A stretch of DNA of 64,000 nt from Niveispirillum sp. SYP-B3756 (GTDB taxonomy: Bacteria; Pseudomonadota; Alphaproteobacteria; Azospirillales; Azospirillaceae). Below, piece by piece: positions 44,123 through 53,085 of this stretch. The notes beneath the pieces are model-generated. The model did no database searches. It saw only the letters and a program-made list of their open reading frames with translations, and had not been told where the DNA came from. Position 1 is the stretch's first letter. Each line of letters opens with the position of its first letter. The stretch spans positions 558,001-622,000 of the forward strand of contig NZ_WIDQ01000001.1 in assembly GCF_009495745.1 (NCBI RefSeq), read 5' to 3'. The translations under genes and the position numbers were made by a program.

Positions 44123-46029
44123 CAGTCATTCACCTTCATCTCTTGGGTCACGGACAGCAATGTGAAGGGCAGCGGCCGGTCCTCCATGATGCGCCAGGGC
44201 GGGCGCACCGGGTCCAGCGACCAGCCCAGCGTGGCGATGCGTTTTTCTCCGGTGAAGGGGGGCGGGGCCGTATCGGTCAGGGTGGGCACGGCCAGGGGGC
44301 CGGTGGTCCGCCGCAGCGGCACTTCCACCGGCCCCCGCCCCAGGTCGGCGCGCAGCAGGGGCGTATCCTTCAAACGGAAGGTCACGGCCAGCAGACGGGC
44401 GCGCCGTCCCTGTCCCTCTGCCGCCACAGGGTTGGGCGGCATGGGTTCGATAATATGGCTGAAGGGCAATCCTGCCTGGATGCTGCGGGCCGCTTCCGGC
44501 AGGCGGATGCGACCGGCCGCCACCGGCCGGTCAGGCATCAACTTGCCATCGGCCAGCACGCGGGCCTTGCGCCCATCCAGATGGTCCAGCCCCTTCCAGC
44601 GGCTGGTGGCGGTGGCGACCGATCCGGTCAGGCCGCTATCCACGCCCAGCGTGGCATCCCATGCCTCTACCACCACCGCCCCGTCGCGTTCGACCAGCCA
44701 ATAGATCACCCCGCCCACCAGCGCGATGGAGAGGATGCGGCCCTGGGTAGTGATCCGCGTCCAGGCGCTGACCTGTTCGGCGCGGTAGAGCGTCAGCGCG
44801 GCCAGCGTGCCATCTTCCTGCACCGCCAGCAGCAGCCGACGCCCCGCATCATGTTCCAGTTCCACCGTGCCGGGCAGCAGATGGCGAGCCATCACGGACA
44901 GGTCGGTGGCGGCATAGGACCGGTCCAGATCAGTCCAGAGGAATTCGCGGATGCTGCCATCGGCGGCGGCGAAAATGGTGGCGCCATCCACCTCCCGCGG
45001 GGGGATTTGCCGGCTGACCGGGCTGCCGATGCGGGTCTGCCGGTCCAGCCGGATGGCGGCCGGGGTCAGCGGTTCCCCCGTCACCGCCCATTCACCGCCG
45101 GTGGTGAAGACCTGCAAATGCCGGCCGGAGAAGATGCGGCGGATCGGGTTCACCTCATCCGACAGGATGGCGAATTCAATGGCGCTGTCATCTTCCCCCT
45201 TGCCCAGGTCGAAATTGAACAGGTCGCCGGATTTAGACAGCCACAGCCGGTTGGGCAGATCGCGCGACCCGCCAATGACCAGCCGGTCCTGGTGGAACCC
45301 CACGCTGACCGGCCAGCCGCGCATGGCGGAAAAGGCGGCCTCGTCCCAATCGGCCGTCGGCTTCAGATGGGGCAGGCTGTCCACCACATCCCATTCCACC
45401 TCCGTGGGGGAGCGCACGGCGGCAATCCGCCCCGGCTGGCGATGCACCCGCAGCGCCATGCCTTCATGCCCGACGCCGAAAACCGGGGCCGACGCCCGCA
45501 GCCGCACCCGCCCGGTCAGGGCCGACGGCGTCAGCGTCACCGACGCCTCGGCAAAGCGGAAGAAGGGGATGCGGGGCCGCCCCGCCTCCTCCACAAATTC
45601 CCAGGGTTGCAGCCGCCATTGATCAGTGCCCAGCCGGGTCAACCGTTGCGGCGGCACCTCCGGGTGGCAGACCAGCAGCACGTCACCACTCTGCGCCCAT
45701 TGGATGGCGGGCAACTGATCCAGGGTCCAGGGCGTGGGCAGGCGGGCCAGCACCGCATCATTGGCGAAGATGGTGACCTGCCGGTCGGTAAAGGCCAGCA
45801 GATGCGTCTGTTGGGTGGAAAAGGTGAAGGCGACCAGCCGGCCCCGCCCCGCCAGGCTGGCGATGAAGGCCGTGCCGGGCCGGCGGGTGACGCCGCCGGT
45901 CGGCTCCACCAGCACATTGGTCAGGTCCAGCGCGCCATTGTCAAAGGCGCGCAGATCGCCACGCCCCAGCAGGGCGCGGCTGACACAGCCACCGGTAAAG
46001 CTGGTTTTGACGGGGCGGAGACGGGTCAT
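44122..46029 (-). CDS. Phage tail tubular protein B (gp12-like nozzle)
   Basis: A 635-aa structural protein. The N-terminus TSFTGGCVSRALLGRGDLRA, the ALDLTNVLVEPTGGVTRRPG box and LVAFTFSTQQTHLLAFTDRQ are typical of T7 gp12-like nozzle proteins, as are VGFHQDRLVIGGSRDLPNRL and FNFDLGKGEDDSAIEFAI. It forms the distal tail tube of podoviruses. It overlaps the gp11-like gene by 4 nt and precedes the gp14-like gene, matching the T7 order 11-12-14. Confidence 0.85.
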   Translation of the reverse strand: MTRLRPVKTSFTGGCVSRALLGRGDLRAFDNGALDLTNVLVEPTGGVTRRPGTAFIASLAGRGRLVAFTFSTQQTHLLAFTDRQVTIFANDAVLARLPTPWTLDQLPAIQWAQSGDVLLVCHPEVPPQRLTRLGTDQWRLQPWEFVEEAGRPRIPFFRFAEASVTLTPSALTGRVRLRASAPVFGVGHEGMALRVHRQPGRIAAVRSPTEVEWDVVDSLPHLKPTADWDEAAFSAMRGWPVSVGFHQDRLVIGGSRDLPNRLWLSKSGDLFNFDLGKGEDDSAIEFAILSDEVNPIRRIFSGRHLQVFTTGGEWAVTGEPLTPAAIRLDRQTRIGSPVSRQIPPREVDGATIFAAADGSIREFLWTDLDRSYAATDLSVMARHLLPGTVELEHDAGRRLLLAVQEDGTLAALTLYRAEQVSAWTRITTQGRILSIALVGGVIYWLVERDGAVVVEAWDATLGVDSGLTGSVATATSRWKGLDHLDGRKARVLADGKLMPDRPVAAGRIRLPEAARSIQAGLPFSHIIEPMPPNPVAAEGQGRRARLLAVTFRLKDTPLLRADLGRGPVEVPLRRTTGPLAVPTLTDTAPPPFTGEKRIATLGWSLDPVRPPWRIMEDRPLPFTLLSVTQEMKVND

Positions 46030-46598
46030 GTGAATCGGGCCTCGATCAAAGAGAAATCGGTGAAGCCGGGCTGGCTGTCCTGCCCGGCATCGATCTGCCG
46101 GGCGCGGCGGAATTCCGTTTCCGCCAGCCGGTTCAGGCTGTCGGCGCGGCTGCTGTTTTCGGTCAGCGGCACACAGAATTCCGCCGCCAGCCGGGCGATC
46201 AGCGCCTGGGCGAAGAAGGCGGGGAACGTCTCCTCCGCCACCCGGGCGATATAGGTCAGCACCACAGCGGGCGCGTCGCAGAGCAACGCCGCCCCCTGGA
46301 TACGATATTCCAGCCCCCGCCCGCGCCCGGCGGTACCCAGCGACAGGGCGCGCAGGAAATCATCCGGCAGGGCGAAACCATGGGCGAAATCGGCGGGCGG
46401 GGGTGCTGCCAGCCGCGCCAGGGGGGCCTGACGGGTGGCAAAGCTCCAGCCATTGGCGGCCAGCAGCGCATCACGGCAGCCGGGATAAAGCCCGGCCGCC
46501 AGTTCGGCCTCCGCCGTGCCATCCTGAAAACTGGCAAGCGGGGCCGCCCCGATCTTCATCAGGGCGCGGGCACACAGCCCGATGGCGGGGTCGGTCAT
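46026..46598 (-). CDS. Phage tail tubular protein A (gp11-like, head-tail connector)
   Basis: A 190-aa protein with the gp11-like pattern: CARALMKIGAAPLASFQDGT, AELAAGLYPGCRDALLAANG, WSFATRQAPLARLA, FALPDDFLRAL and FCVPLTENSSRADSLNRLAE. It would join the portal to the nozzle. ATG 46598 has AAGG 8 nt upstream; an in-frame codon at 46652 would extend the N-terminus without support. Spacing to gp12-like: 4-nt overlap. Confidence 0.8.
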   Translation of the reverse strand: MTDPAIGLCARALMKIGAAPLASFQDGTAEAELAAGLYPGCRDALLAANGWSFATRQAPLARLAAPPPADFAHGFALPDDFLRALSLGTAGRGRGLEYRIQGAALLCDAPAVVLTYIARVAEETFPAFFAQALIARLAAEFCVPLTENSSRADSLNRLAETEFRRARQIDAGQDSQPGFTDFSLIEARFT

Positions 46599-46645
46599 GG
46601 GGGAAACCTTTATTGGGGGGGCCGCAGGGATGCCATCCCCCACCA

Positions 46646-46730
46646 CCGTCACCCCGGCGCAGGCCGGGGTCCAGCATCGTAGAGCAAAGCGCTTGTGGCC
46701 CCTGGACCCCGGCCTGCGCCGGGGTGACGG
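46646..46730. repeat. REP-like inverted pair, family B, inside the phage module
   Basis: CCGTCACCCCGGC-GCAG-GCCGGGGTCCAG with its inverted partner. The spacer holds ATCGTAGAGCAAAGCGC, matching the 18089 copy. It lies between the small head-proximal gene and the gp11-like gene. Confidence 0.88.
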
Positions 46731-46782
46731 TGGGAAAGGCGATGTGGATATGCAAATATAAGCGGCGGGCCAACGCCCCCCT

Positions 46783-47052
46783 TTAATCGCTATCCACCGC
46801 CCCCACGGGCGTCAGGTCAGACACGTCGACCGTGCCGCCATTGTTGGCATTGACCAGCAGGATGCCGGCGGCAGAGGCGCCTCCGGTGCCGGTATTGGCC
46901 AGGATCATGTCGCCCAGGCGCAGCATATGGCTGGCCGCGTTGAAATAGCCCGTCACCCGCACGGCGGTATGGGCATCTTGCGTGGTGTAGTGCCAGAGCG
47001 TGAAACCATTGGCATAGGCCAGCACGCTCAGGTCTTTCGGCAGAAAGGCCAT
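46783..47052 (-). CDS. Small phage protein, probable head decoration/stabilisation
   Basis: An 89-aa protein: MAFLPKDLSVLAYANGFTLW, HYTTQDAHTAVRVTGYFNAA, then LRLGDMILANTGTGGASAAG and ILLVNANNGGTVDVSDLTP. It is beta-rich, with no membrane segment. Similar short ORFs follow capsid genes of this type in many phages. Its position 69 nt downstream of the capsid gene suggests a decoration or stabilising role, which is an inference. Confidence 0.65.
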   Translation of the reverse strand: MAFLPKDLSVLAYANGFTLWHYTTQDAHTAVRVTGYFNAASHMLRLGDMILANTGTGGASAAGILLVNANNGGTVDVSDLTPVGAVDSD

Positions 47053-47121
47053 GGGTCAGGTTCCTTCAACATTGGATACAGGGAGCGGATGGGCATGGGG
47101 CGGTAGCACCGCCCCCGCCGC

Positions 47122-47940
47122 TTATTCCTTGCAGGCCAGCGTCACCACGCCGTCGCCATCAATCAGGCAGGCGCCCTGCGACATCATGTTGTTGACGAAA
47201 TGGGCGGCACGGTCGCCATGCCAGGTGACATCGGTGGCGACATCCGCCCCGCTGGCATGGCCGATGGCGGTGCGGTGGTACCAGTGGCAGAGCCGGGCGC
47301 CGCTGCCTGTGCGCGTCAGCCCGGAATGCGGCATCCACAGCGTGCCCAGCCAGCGCTTGGCCTGGGTGCCGCGCCAAGGCAACTCACCATCACCGACATA
47401 ATTGGCATTGGCAAATTCCTCGATCCCCAGCAACTGGCTCCACTGCTTCCAGCCGACAATGGCAAAGCGCTGGCCATCATCGGGCACGTCGCTGCCGCCC
47501 AGCAGCTCGAACGCCGTCAGCACCTTGTCGCGGGTCAACCCGTCGCTGTCGGCCCCGGCCAGCCGGGTGTTCTTATCCAGCTGTGCGATGATCAGCTCAT
47601 CCGTCTTGCGGCCCAGCGCATAGGCGCCGGCATTGGCGATGACGCCGCGCTCGTCACCGTTGGTCTTCAGCTCATCCAGCTTATCGACCCAATCGCCGGC
47701 ATAATAATCGGCCAGCAGGCATTCCACGCTGCCATGGTCGACATTCATCACCGGCACCGGCGCATTGCGCGCCTTGGTGGAAGCGGTGCCCTTGCCGACC
47801 TTCTGGAAGGTCGTGCTGGCGCCCTGAACCGTGCCTTTCGACCGCACGGTGGCGCGCAGTTTGGACCCCTGGCGCTGGTAGGCTTCATGCACTTCGCGTT
47901 CGAACTGTTTCACAAAGGCCTTTTCAATATCGATGGCCAT
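47122..47940 (-). CDS. Phage major capsid protein
   Basis: A 272-aa capsid protein. MAIDIEKAFVKQFEREVHEA and YQRQGSKLRATVRSKGTVQG at the start, then VPVMNVDHGSVECLLADYYA, VDKLDELKTNGDERGVIANA and ALGRKTDELIIAQLDKNTRL. It belongs to the phage capsid family often annotated simply as 'phage capsid protein' (Phage_capsid_2-like), probably an HK97-fold protein without a delta domain. ATG 47940 follows AGAGG. It is the first gene of the minus-strand virion module. In T7 the portal and scaffold genes precede the capsid; here nothing phage-like lies upstream. Confidence 0.85.
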   Translation of the reverse strand: MAIDIEKAFVKQFEREVHEAYQRQGSKLRATVRSKGTVQGASTTFQKVGKGTASTKARNAPVPVMNVDHGSVECLLADYYAGDWVDKLDELKTNGDERGVIANAGAYALGRKTDELIIAQLDKNTRLAGADSDGLTRDKVLTAFELLGGSDVPDDGQRFAIVGWKQWSQLLGIEEFANANYVGDGELPWRGTQAKRWLGTLWMPHSGLTRTGSGARLCHWYHRTAIGHASGADVATDVTWHGDRAAHFVNNMMSQGACLIDGDGVVTLACKE

Positions 47941-48300
47941 CCTCTGGATTTCCTTCCTATGGAGGGGCGGCCGGGTGCGGTTGCCGGGCACCCGTGACGG
48001 GCGCGTCCGACCGGTATCGGCGCGGGGGCTTGGGGCAGACTTCCCAAAGAATCCGCCGGCGGCCAGGCCCCGGGCGCAAAGAAGCGCCTGGCGGGTTATC
48101 AGGCACCGGCGGCAGTGTCAGAACAGGGAAGCGAAGAGGCGTCAGCCGCCGATCACCATGGACATGGTTCGGGCGTTGACAAGAACAGATATAGGATATT
48201 GATCCTAAGACTGTCAATCAAAATTCCATCACCCCGAAGCACTTCTCCTTTTGGAGACGCGATGGCATCCTAGAACCATCGCTACCAAGGGATGCATTCA
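47941..48300. other. Divergent intergenic region at the edge of the phage module
   Basis: About 360 nt between the capsid gene and the divergent SAM-fold gene. The first 200 nt are GC-rich with no ORF showing phage character. From 48165 it becomes AT-richer and includes TTGACA at 48176-48181, a possible -35 for the plus-strand gene, though no good -10 follows at standard spacing. No portal remnant and no att-like repeat was recognised. Confidence 0.4.
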
Positions 48301-49044
48301 GTGAATATCTACAAGCCGAACATGTTCATCCCGACCTATGCCCCGATCGAACGGACGGACTGGCGGATCTCGATTACCGAGATGGTCTTATGCAAAGGCT
48401 ATTGGAGCCCGGCCCTCTTCTGCCAGAACATGGTCGCCTTGTTACGCCGAGGGGCCGACGGGCGGATGGAGACCTGGATGTCTACCAGCCCGATGGAACT
48501 GGAGAGCCAGGAGCTGGGCTGTCAGGCGGCAACGGGCCATGTGGTGGTGATGGGCATGGGCATGGGCTGGGCAGTGGCCAATACCGCGCTGAACCCGGCA
48601 GTCACCCGCGTCACCGTGGTGGAATATGATCCGACCGTGCTGGGCATTATCCGGGAATTGGGCGTGCTGGAACAGCTGCCGCCGGACGTGCAAGCGAAAA
48701 TCCATATTGTCCAGGGGGATGCCTATGAATATCGGCCCGACCAGCCGGTGGACCTGCTCATGCCGGATATCTGGCTGTGGCTGATGAATGATACGCGGCT
48801 GGCGGAGGTTGGGCAGATGGCCGCCAATTGCCAGCCCAGGCAGATTTACTTCTGGGGGCAGGAAATGGAAATCGCCCGCCATGCCCGCGCCCGCAATATC
48901 GTGCTGAATGATGCGGGGGTGCGGCGGGTGATTGACGGTTTCGGCTTGCCGCTGCTGGTGCCCGACGGGGTGGATTACCCAGACCTGATCGCCAAGGCGG
49001 CAGAAGGCTGGATGAATGACCGCTGGCTGCCGAGCAAGTTTTAA
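48301..49044 (+). CDS. Class I SAM-fold protein, spermidine-synthase-like
   Basis: A 247-aa Rossmann-fold protein: VVVMGMGMGWAVANTALNPA is a glycine-rich SAM motif and VTRVTVVEYDPTVLGIIREL ends strand 2 in an acidic residue. A KIHIVQGDAYEY strand and VDLLMPDIWLWLM follow, as in spermidine synthase-like methyltransferases. AAGGGA at 48287-48292 fits GTG 48301; ATG 48292 would overlap the site and add three residues. No polyamine-pathway neighbour is present. Methyl- versus aminopropyltransferase activity is undecided, and the missing standard Asp-Asp pair argues against spermidine synthesis. Confidence 0.65.
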   Translation: MNIYKPNMFIPTYAPIERTDWRISITEMVLCKGYWSPALFCQNMVALLRRGADGRMETWMSTSPMELESQELGCQAATGHVVVMGMGMGWAVANTALNPAVTRVTVVEYDPTVLGIIRELGVLEQLPPDVQAKIHIVQGDAYEYRPDQPVDLLMPDIWLWLMNDTRLAEVGQMAANCQPRQIYFWGQEMEIARHARARNIVLNDAGVRRVIDGFGLPLLVPDGVDYPDLIAKAAEGWMNDRWLPSKF

Positions 49045-49147
49045 CCTGCTGAAAGCCGATATCCGGCCATCACGGATAAGGCATTGCCTCAACCGATTTA
49101 AGAAAACAAATTTTGCTGCAATGCGCTGCTGGCGTTATCACTGGGGG

Positions 49148-49768
49148 ATGATAGACGATCCCGCCCCTTTCCTGACCGGCTTCGCCCTGTCCGCTGCCCT
49201 GATCATGGCGATCGGCGCACAGAACCTGTTCGTGCTGCGCCAGGGGTTGAGGCGACAGCATGTCGGCCCCATCGTGCTGTTCTGTGGGGCGGCGGACGGC
49301 TTGCTGATTACGGCAGGTGTGTCTGGGGTGGGTGCCTTTCTGGCTGCCTTGCCACAACTGGCCGACCTGCTGGCCATCGGCGGGGCTGGGTTTCTTGGCT
49401 GGTACGGGCTGCGCGCCCTGGCCCGGCTGCGGACGGGCGAGGCGATGACGGTAGCCCAGGGCGACGGGGTGACGCTGCCGCGTGCCCTGGCCACGACAGC
49501 CGCCTTCACCTTGCTGAACCCGCATGTCTATCTGGATACGGTGCTGCTGATGGGCACCGCCGGTTCCGCCCAACCGGAAGCGTTGCGGCCCCTGTTCATT
49601 GCCGGGGCGGTGGCGGCCAGCTTCTGCTGGTTCACTGCCCTCGGCTATGGTGCGCGGGTGCTGACACCCCTGTTCACCCGGCCGCTGGCGTGGCAGGTGC
49701 TGGACGGGGTGGTGGGGCTGACCATGCTGGCGCTGGCGGCGTCGCTGGTGTGGCGGGTGGTCGGGTAA
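49148..49768 (+). CDS. LysE/ArgO family amino-acid exporter
   Basis: A 206-aa inner-membrane protein with about six hydrophobic segments. The family motif GFALSAALIMAIGAQNLFVL, then RQGLRRQHVGPIVLFCGAAD, and FTLLNPHVYLDTVLLMGTAG are diagnostic of LysE/ArgO. Family members export lysine or arginine. ATG 49148 follows TGGGGG. Usually an ArgP/LysG regulator is adjacent; none is seen here. Confidence 0.92.
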   Translation: MIDDPAPFLTGFALSAALIMAIGAQNLFVLRQGLRRQHVGPIVLFCGAADGLLITAGVSGVGAFLAALPQLADLLAIGGAGFLGWYGLRALARLRTGEAMTVAQGDGVTLPRALATTAAFTLLNPHVYLDTVLLMGTAGSAQPEALRPLFIAGAVAASFCWFTALGYGARVLTPLFTRPLAWQVLDGVVGLTMLALAASLVWRVVG

Positions 49769-49786
49769 ACGCCCTGCCCTACAGCT

Positions 49787-50671
49787 TCACGCCTGCTTTG
49801 CGTCGATGATCGAGCGACGGATGGCGCGGGTGCGGGTGAACAGTTCTTCCAGCTTTTCCCCCTCACCCCAGCGGATGGCGCGCTGCAGGGCGGTCAGGTC
49901 TTCGGTGAAGCGCTGGATCACCTCCAGCACGGCTTCCCGGTTGTTCAGGAAGATGTCGCGCCACATCACCGGATCGCTGGCGGCGATGCGGGTGAAATCG
50001 CGGAAGCCGGAGGCGGAAAACCGGATCACTTCCGATTTCAGATGTTCTTCCAGATCGGTGGCCGTGCCAACGATGGTGTAGGCGATCAGGTGCGGCAGGT
50101 GGCTGGTGATGGCCAGCACCCGGTCATGATGGCCCGGTTCCATCAGCTCAATCTGGCTGCCACAGCCGCGCCAGAAGGCGGCCAGCTTTTCCACCGCCGC
50201 CGCATCGCTGTCGGGCACCGGGGTCAGGATGCACCAGCGATCCTTGAACAGGCTGGCAAAGCCGGCATCGGGGCCGGAATGTTCGGTACCGGCCAACGGA
50301 TGGCCGGGCACGAAATGCACGCCATCGGGCACATGCGGGCCGATATCACGCACCACCGACTGTTTCACCGAGCCCACATCGGTCAGGATGGTGCCGGGTG
50401 TCAGATGCGGGCCGATAATGGCCCCCAGATCCGCAAAGGCCCCGATGGGCGTGGCCAGCACCACCAGATCGGCGGTGGCAACCAGGGCTGGATCGGTGCT
50501 GGCCGCCGCCGCAATGCCCAGTTCCATCACCCGGTCGCAGACCGCCTGGGAGCGGTCGATACAGACCACATCCTTGGCCAAGCCCGGATATTCCGCCACG
50601 CACCGCGCGATCGAAGAACCGATCAGGCCAAAGCCGACAATGGCAACGCGGGTGAAGAGCGGGCTGGTCAT
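49787..50671 (-). CDS. tyrC: Prephenate/arogenate dehydrogenase family protein
   Basis: A 294-aa NAD(P)-dependent enzyme of tyrosine biosynthesis. Rossmann motif VAIVGFGLIGSSIARCV at the N-terminus, then LVVLATPIGAF, ILTDVGSVKQSVV, FVPGHPLAGTEHSGPDAGF and the helical C-domain (HDRVLAITSHLPHLIAYTIV). No fused chorismate mutase or ACT domain, so it is the cyclohexadienyl (TyrC-like) form. ATG 50671 chosen. The chorismate mutase gene lies 142 nt upstream on the same strand; together they form an aromatic amino acid unit. Confidence 0.92.
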   Translation of the reverse strand: MTSPLFTRVAIVGFGLIGSSIARCVAEYPGLAKDVVCIDRSQAVCDRVMELGIAAAASTDPALVATADLVVLATPIGAFADLGAIIGPHLTPGTILTDVGSVKQSVVRDIGPHVPDGVHFVPGHPLAGTEHSGPDAGFASLFKDRWCILTPVPDSDAAAVEKLAAFWRGCGSQIELMEPGHHDRVLAITSHLPHLIAYTIVGTATDLEEHLKSEVIRFSASGFRDFTRIAASDPVMWRDIFLNNREAVLEVIQRFTEDLTALQRAIRWGEGEKLEELFTRTRAIRRSIIDAKQA

Positions 50672-50813
50672 GGGAAAACGCCTGATAAGATTGAAGCCAT
50701 GGTCAGTACCATGGGCGACAGGCGGTCTCAAGCGGACTGGCGGGTGACAAGCCACCCAAGCCCCAGCCCAGCCCTATTCCAAGAAGGGCAGGTTGCTTTT
50801 GCCCCCCCCCAAC

Positions 50814-51680
50814 TCACCCCTTGGGCAGGGTGATGGGGGTGGCATAGGCGCCGATGGGCAACATGCGGGTGGCGCTTTCGCCCAGCTTCAGCGTGGCCGC
50901 ATCCAGGCGCGCATCCCCCGCATCCACGAAGCCCTCCACCTCCACCAGATGTACGGCACCGCCACCACCGGGCAGATGGTGGGTGCGCAGTTGCAGGGTG
51001 GCAAAGCCGGCCGCTTCCAGCACATCCTTCAGCCGGCCCCGGCTGACATCCTGGCCCACTTCCACCGCCAGCAGGGTGCGGTCATCGCCCGTGGCTTCCG
51101 CCGGGACGGCGGCCAGCACCAGGGCGTCGCCGCCTTCGCGGCCGACCTGCTGGCCGGTCTGGCGCAGGAAGGGCAGGCGGGCAATGATGCGCGGGGTCTT
51201 GGGATCGGGGGAGACGAGGAAACGCCACCAGGCGTCGTTGTCATCCTCTTCCGGCCATGGCACCACGGCCACGGTCGCCGTCCCCTCCGACACGGCGCGC
51301 AAGGCGGCCATGGGGGTATTGACGGCAATGGTGGGGGTGGCGCTGCCGAAATGGTCACGCGCATTATCCCAGAGCGGGCTGCGCTGGTCATCCGGGCAGA
51401 CCACGGCGACGCCCAGCGGCCCCTGCACGCGGGTGAAGGCCGATACCATCTCCCGCCAGATGCGGATCAGGGCCTGCAACGGGAAGGGGCCGCTATGGCG
51501 GGCCACCAGGGTGCGGATAATCTCCGCCTCCCGCCCCGGCCGGATGAAGGGACGGCCCGGAGGCTTCACCCGCCCCACCTCCTGCACCACCTCGGTGCGG
51601 CGCAGCAAAAGGGCGTGAATCGCCGCATCGATCTCATCGATCTCGCGGCGCAGATCATCAAGCGTGGGGGTCGGGGACAT
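50814..51680 (-). CDS. Chorismate mutase fused to a degenerate prephenate dehydratase-like domain
   Basis: A 288-aa protein. Residues about 5-85 form an AroQ chorismate mutase (LDDLRREIDEIDAAIHALLL, RPGREAEIIRTLV, IRIWREMVSAF). The rest resembles a PDT domain plus ACT-like end, but the catalytic TRF motif of dehydratases reads WWRFLVS here, so the essential Thr is Trp. The expected EN(S/G) loop is PWPEEDD. The dehydratase part is therefore probably a non-catalytic or regulatory remnant, while chorismate mutase activity is expected. Adjacent tyrC uses its product. The start MSPTPTLDDLRR is well placed. Confidence 0.85.
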   Translation of the reverse strand: MSPTPTLDDLRREIDEIDAAIHALLLRRTEVVQEVGRVKPPGRPFIRPGREAEIIRTLVARHSGPFPLQALIRIWREMVSAFTRVQGPLGVAVVCPDDQRSPLWDNARDHFGSATPTIAVNTPMAALRAVSEGTATVAVVPWPEEDDNDAWWRFLVSPDPKTPRIIARLPFLRQTGQQVGREGGDALVLAAVPAEATGDDRTLLAVEVGQDVSRGRLKDVLEAAGFATLQLRTHHLPGGGGAVHLVEVEGFVDAGDARLDAATLKLGESATRMLPIGAYATPITLPKG

Positions 51681-51752
51681 GGATGGCCGGAAATTTGTCC
51701 GTGCAGGGCCGGATAGTAGTAGTCGCCACCCCCGGTAAAATCAAAGAAAACA

Positions 51753-51780
51753 TTGACACCCGTGCCCCCCCTTTCTAGCT
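51753..51780 (+). promoter_or_regulatory. Candidate promoter of metX-metW
   Basis: TTGACA at 51753-51758 and CTAGCT 16 nt later at 51775-51780. The -35 is perfect and the -10 weak. It lies about 80 nt before the metX ATG. No SAM-II riboswitch pattern was found in this leader. Confidence 0.4.
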
Positions 51781-51861
51781 CTACTTGCCCAACCGGACCC
51801 GTGCATCCCCTGCCCGGCCGGCCCTGCCCGTTATCGCCGCCGCTTTTTGCGTGCGCCTTCG

Positions 51862-53082
51862 ATGGAACGCCCGGTGACTGAAACGCCCGCCCTTTTCCGC
51901 GATTGTGGCCCGGCAGAACCCGCCCGTTCCATCGTGCTGGGCAAGGATAGCCCGCTGAGACTGGATAGCGGGGTGGAGCTGGGCTGCTTCCGGCTGGCCT
52001 ATCAGACCTATGGCACGCTGAATGCCGACCGGTCGAACGCCGTGCTGGTCTGCCATGCGCTGACGGGGGATCACTTCGTTGCCGAGAAACATCCGGTGAC
52101 GGGGAAACCCGGCTGGTGGAACTTGATGGTCGGCCCCGGCAAGCCCATCGACACCGACCGATTCTTCGTCATCTGCTCCAACGTCATTGGCGGCTGTCTG
52201 GGCAGCGAGGGACCGAAGGAGGTCAACCCCGCCACCGGCCAGCCCTGGGGCCTGTCCTTCCCCGTCATCACCATCGCCGACATGGTGCGGGCGCAAAAGA
52301 TGCTGGTGGAACATCTGGGTATCCGCCAGCTGTTCTGCGTCATCGGCGGGTCGATGGGCGGGATGCAGGTGCTGCAATGGGCCGTCTCCTATCCGGAAAT
52401 GGTTTATTGCTGCCTGCCCATTGCCACGGCGGCCCGGCACAGCGCCCAGAACATCGCCTTTCATGAGGTAGGGCGCCAGGCCATCATGGCCGATCCGGAA
52501 TGGCGCGGCGGGGACTATCTGAACCAGAACACCAAGCCCACCAAGGGGCTGGCGGTGGCCCGCATGGCCGCCCACATCACCTATCTGTCCGAACCGGCCC
52601 TGCACCGCAAATTCGGGCGCAATTTGCAGAACCGGGCCGCCATCACCTTCGGCTTTGATGCGGATTTCCAGGTGGAAAGCTATTTGCGCCACCAGGGCAT
52701 CAGCTTTGTCGAGCGGTTCGACGCCAACTCCTATCTCTATATCACCCGCGCCATGGATTATTTCGATCTGGCCGCCGATCATGGCGGGGTGCTGGCCAAT
52801 GCCTTCCGGGTGAAGGGGGCGGACGGGGTGGAACGGCCCACCCCGGTGCGATTCTGCCTGATCAGTTTCTCCAGCGACTGGCTGTTCCCCACCAACGAAA
52901 GCCGCGCTGTCGTCCATGCGCTGAACGCCGTGGCGGCCAATGTCAGCTTTGTGGAGGTGGAGACCGACAAGGGCCATGATGCCTTCCTGCTGGATGAGCC
53001 GGAATTCTATCAGGTCGCGCGCGGTTTCATTGAAGGCAACGCCCAGCGGCGCGGCCTGACCAGCACGGCCAAGGGGGCCTGA
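51862..53082 (+). CDS. metX: Homoserine O-acetyltransferase (or succinyltransferase) MetX
   Basis: A 406-aa alpha/beta-hydrolase that activates homoserine for methionine synthesis. The triad is visible: S164 in [10 protein letters not shown]339 in SSDWLFPT and H372 in KGHDAFLL. Family blocks [32 protein letters not shown] and [20 protein letters not shown] are present. Acetyl versus succinyl preference cannot be fixed from motifs alone. ATG 51862 chosen; a TTG at 51847 would add five residues. It is followed by metW after 3 nt, the standard pair. Confidence 0.95.
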   Translation: MERPVTETPALFRDCGPAEPARSIVLGKDSPLRLDSGVELGCFRLAYQTYGTLNADRSNAVLVCHALTGDHFVAEKHPVTGKPGWWNLMVGPGKPIDTDRFFVICSNVIGGCLGSEGPKEVNPATGQPWGLSFPVITIADMVRAQKMLVEHLGIRQLFCVIGGSMGGMQVLQWAVSYPEMVYCCLPIATAARHSAQNIAFHEVGRQAIMADPEWRGGDYLNQNTKPTKGLAVARMAAHITYLSEPALHRKFGRNLQNRAAITFGFDADFQVESYLRHQGISFVERFDANSYLYITRAMDYFDLAADHGGVLANAFRVKGADGVERPTPVRFCLISFSSDWLFPTNESRAVVHALNAVAANVSFVEVETDKGHDAFLLDEPEFYQVARGFIEGNAQRRGLTSTAKGA

Positions 53083-53085
53083 ACC

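Noticed and set aside
37710-47940. Tailocin or Rhodobacter-type gene transfer agent
   Set aside because: A capsid gene and a packaging terminase exclude a tailocin, and the gene set is podoviral rather than the siphovirus-like RcGTA set. A different, podoviral GTA-like origin is left open.
51721-51861. SAM-II riboswitch before metX
   Set aside because: The conserved pseudoknot pattern of SAM-II could not be found; only a promoter-like TTGACA is visible.
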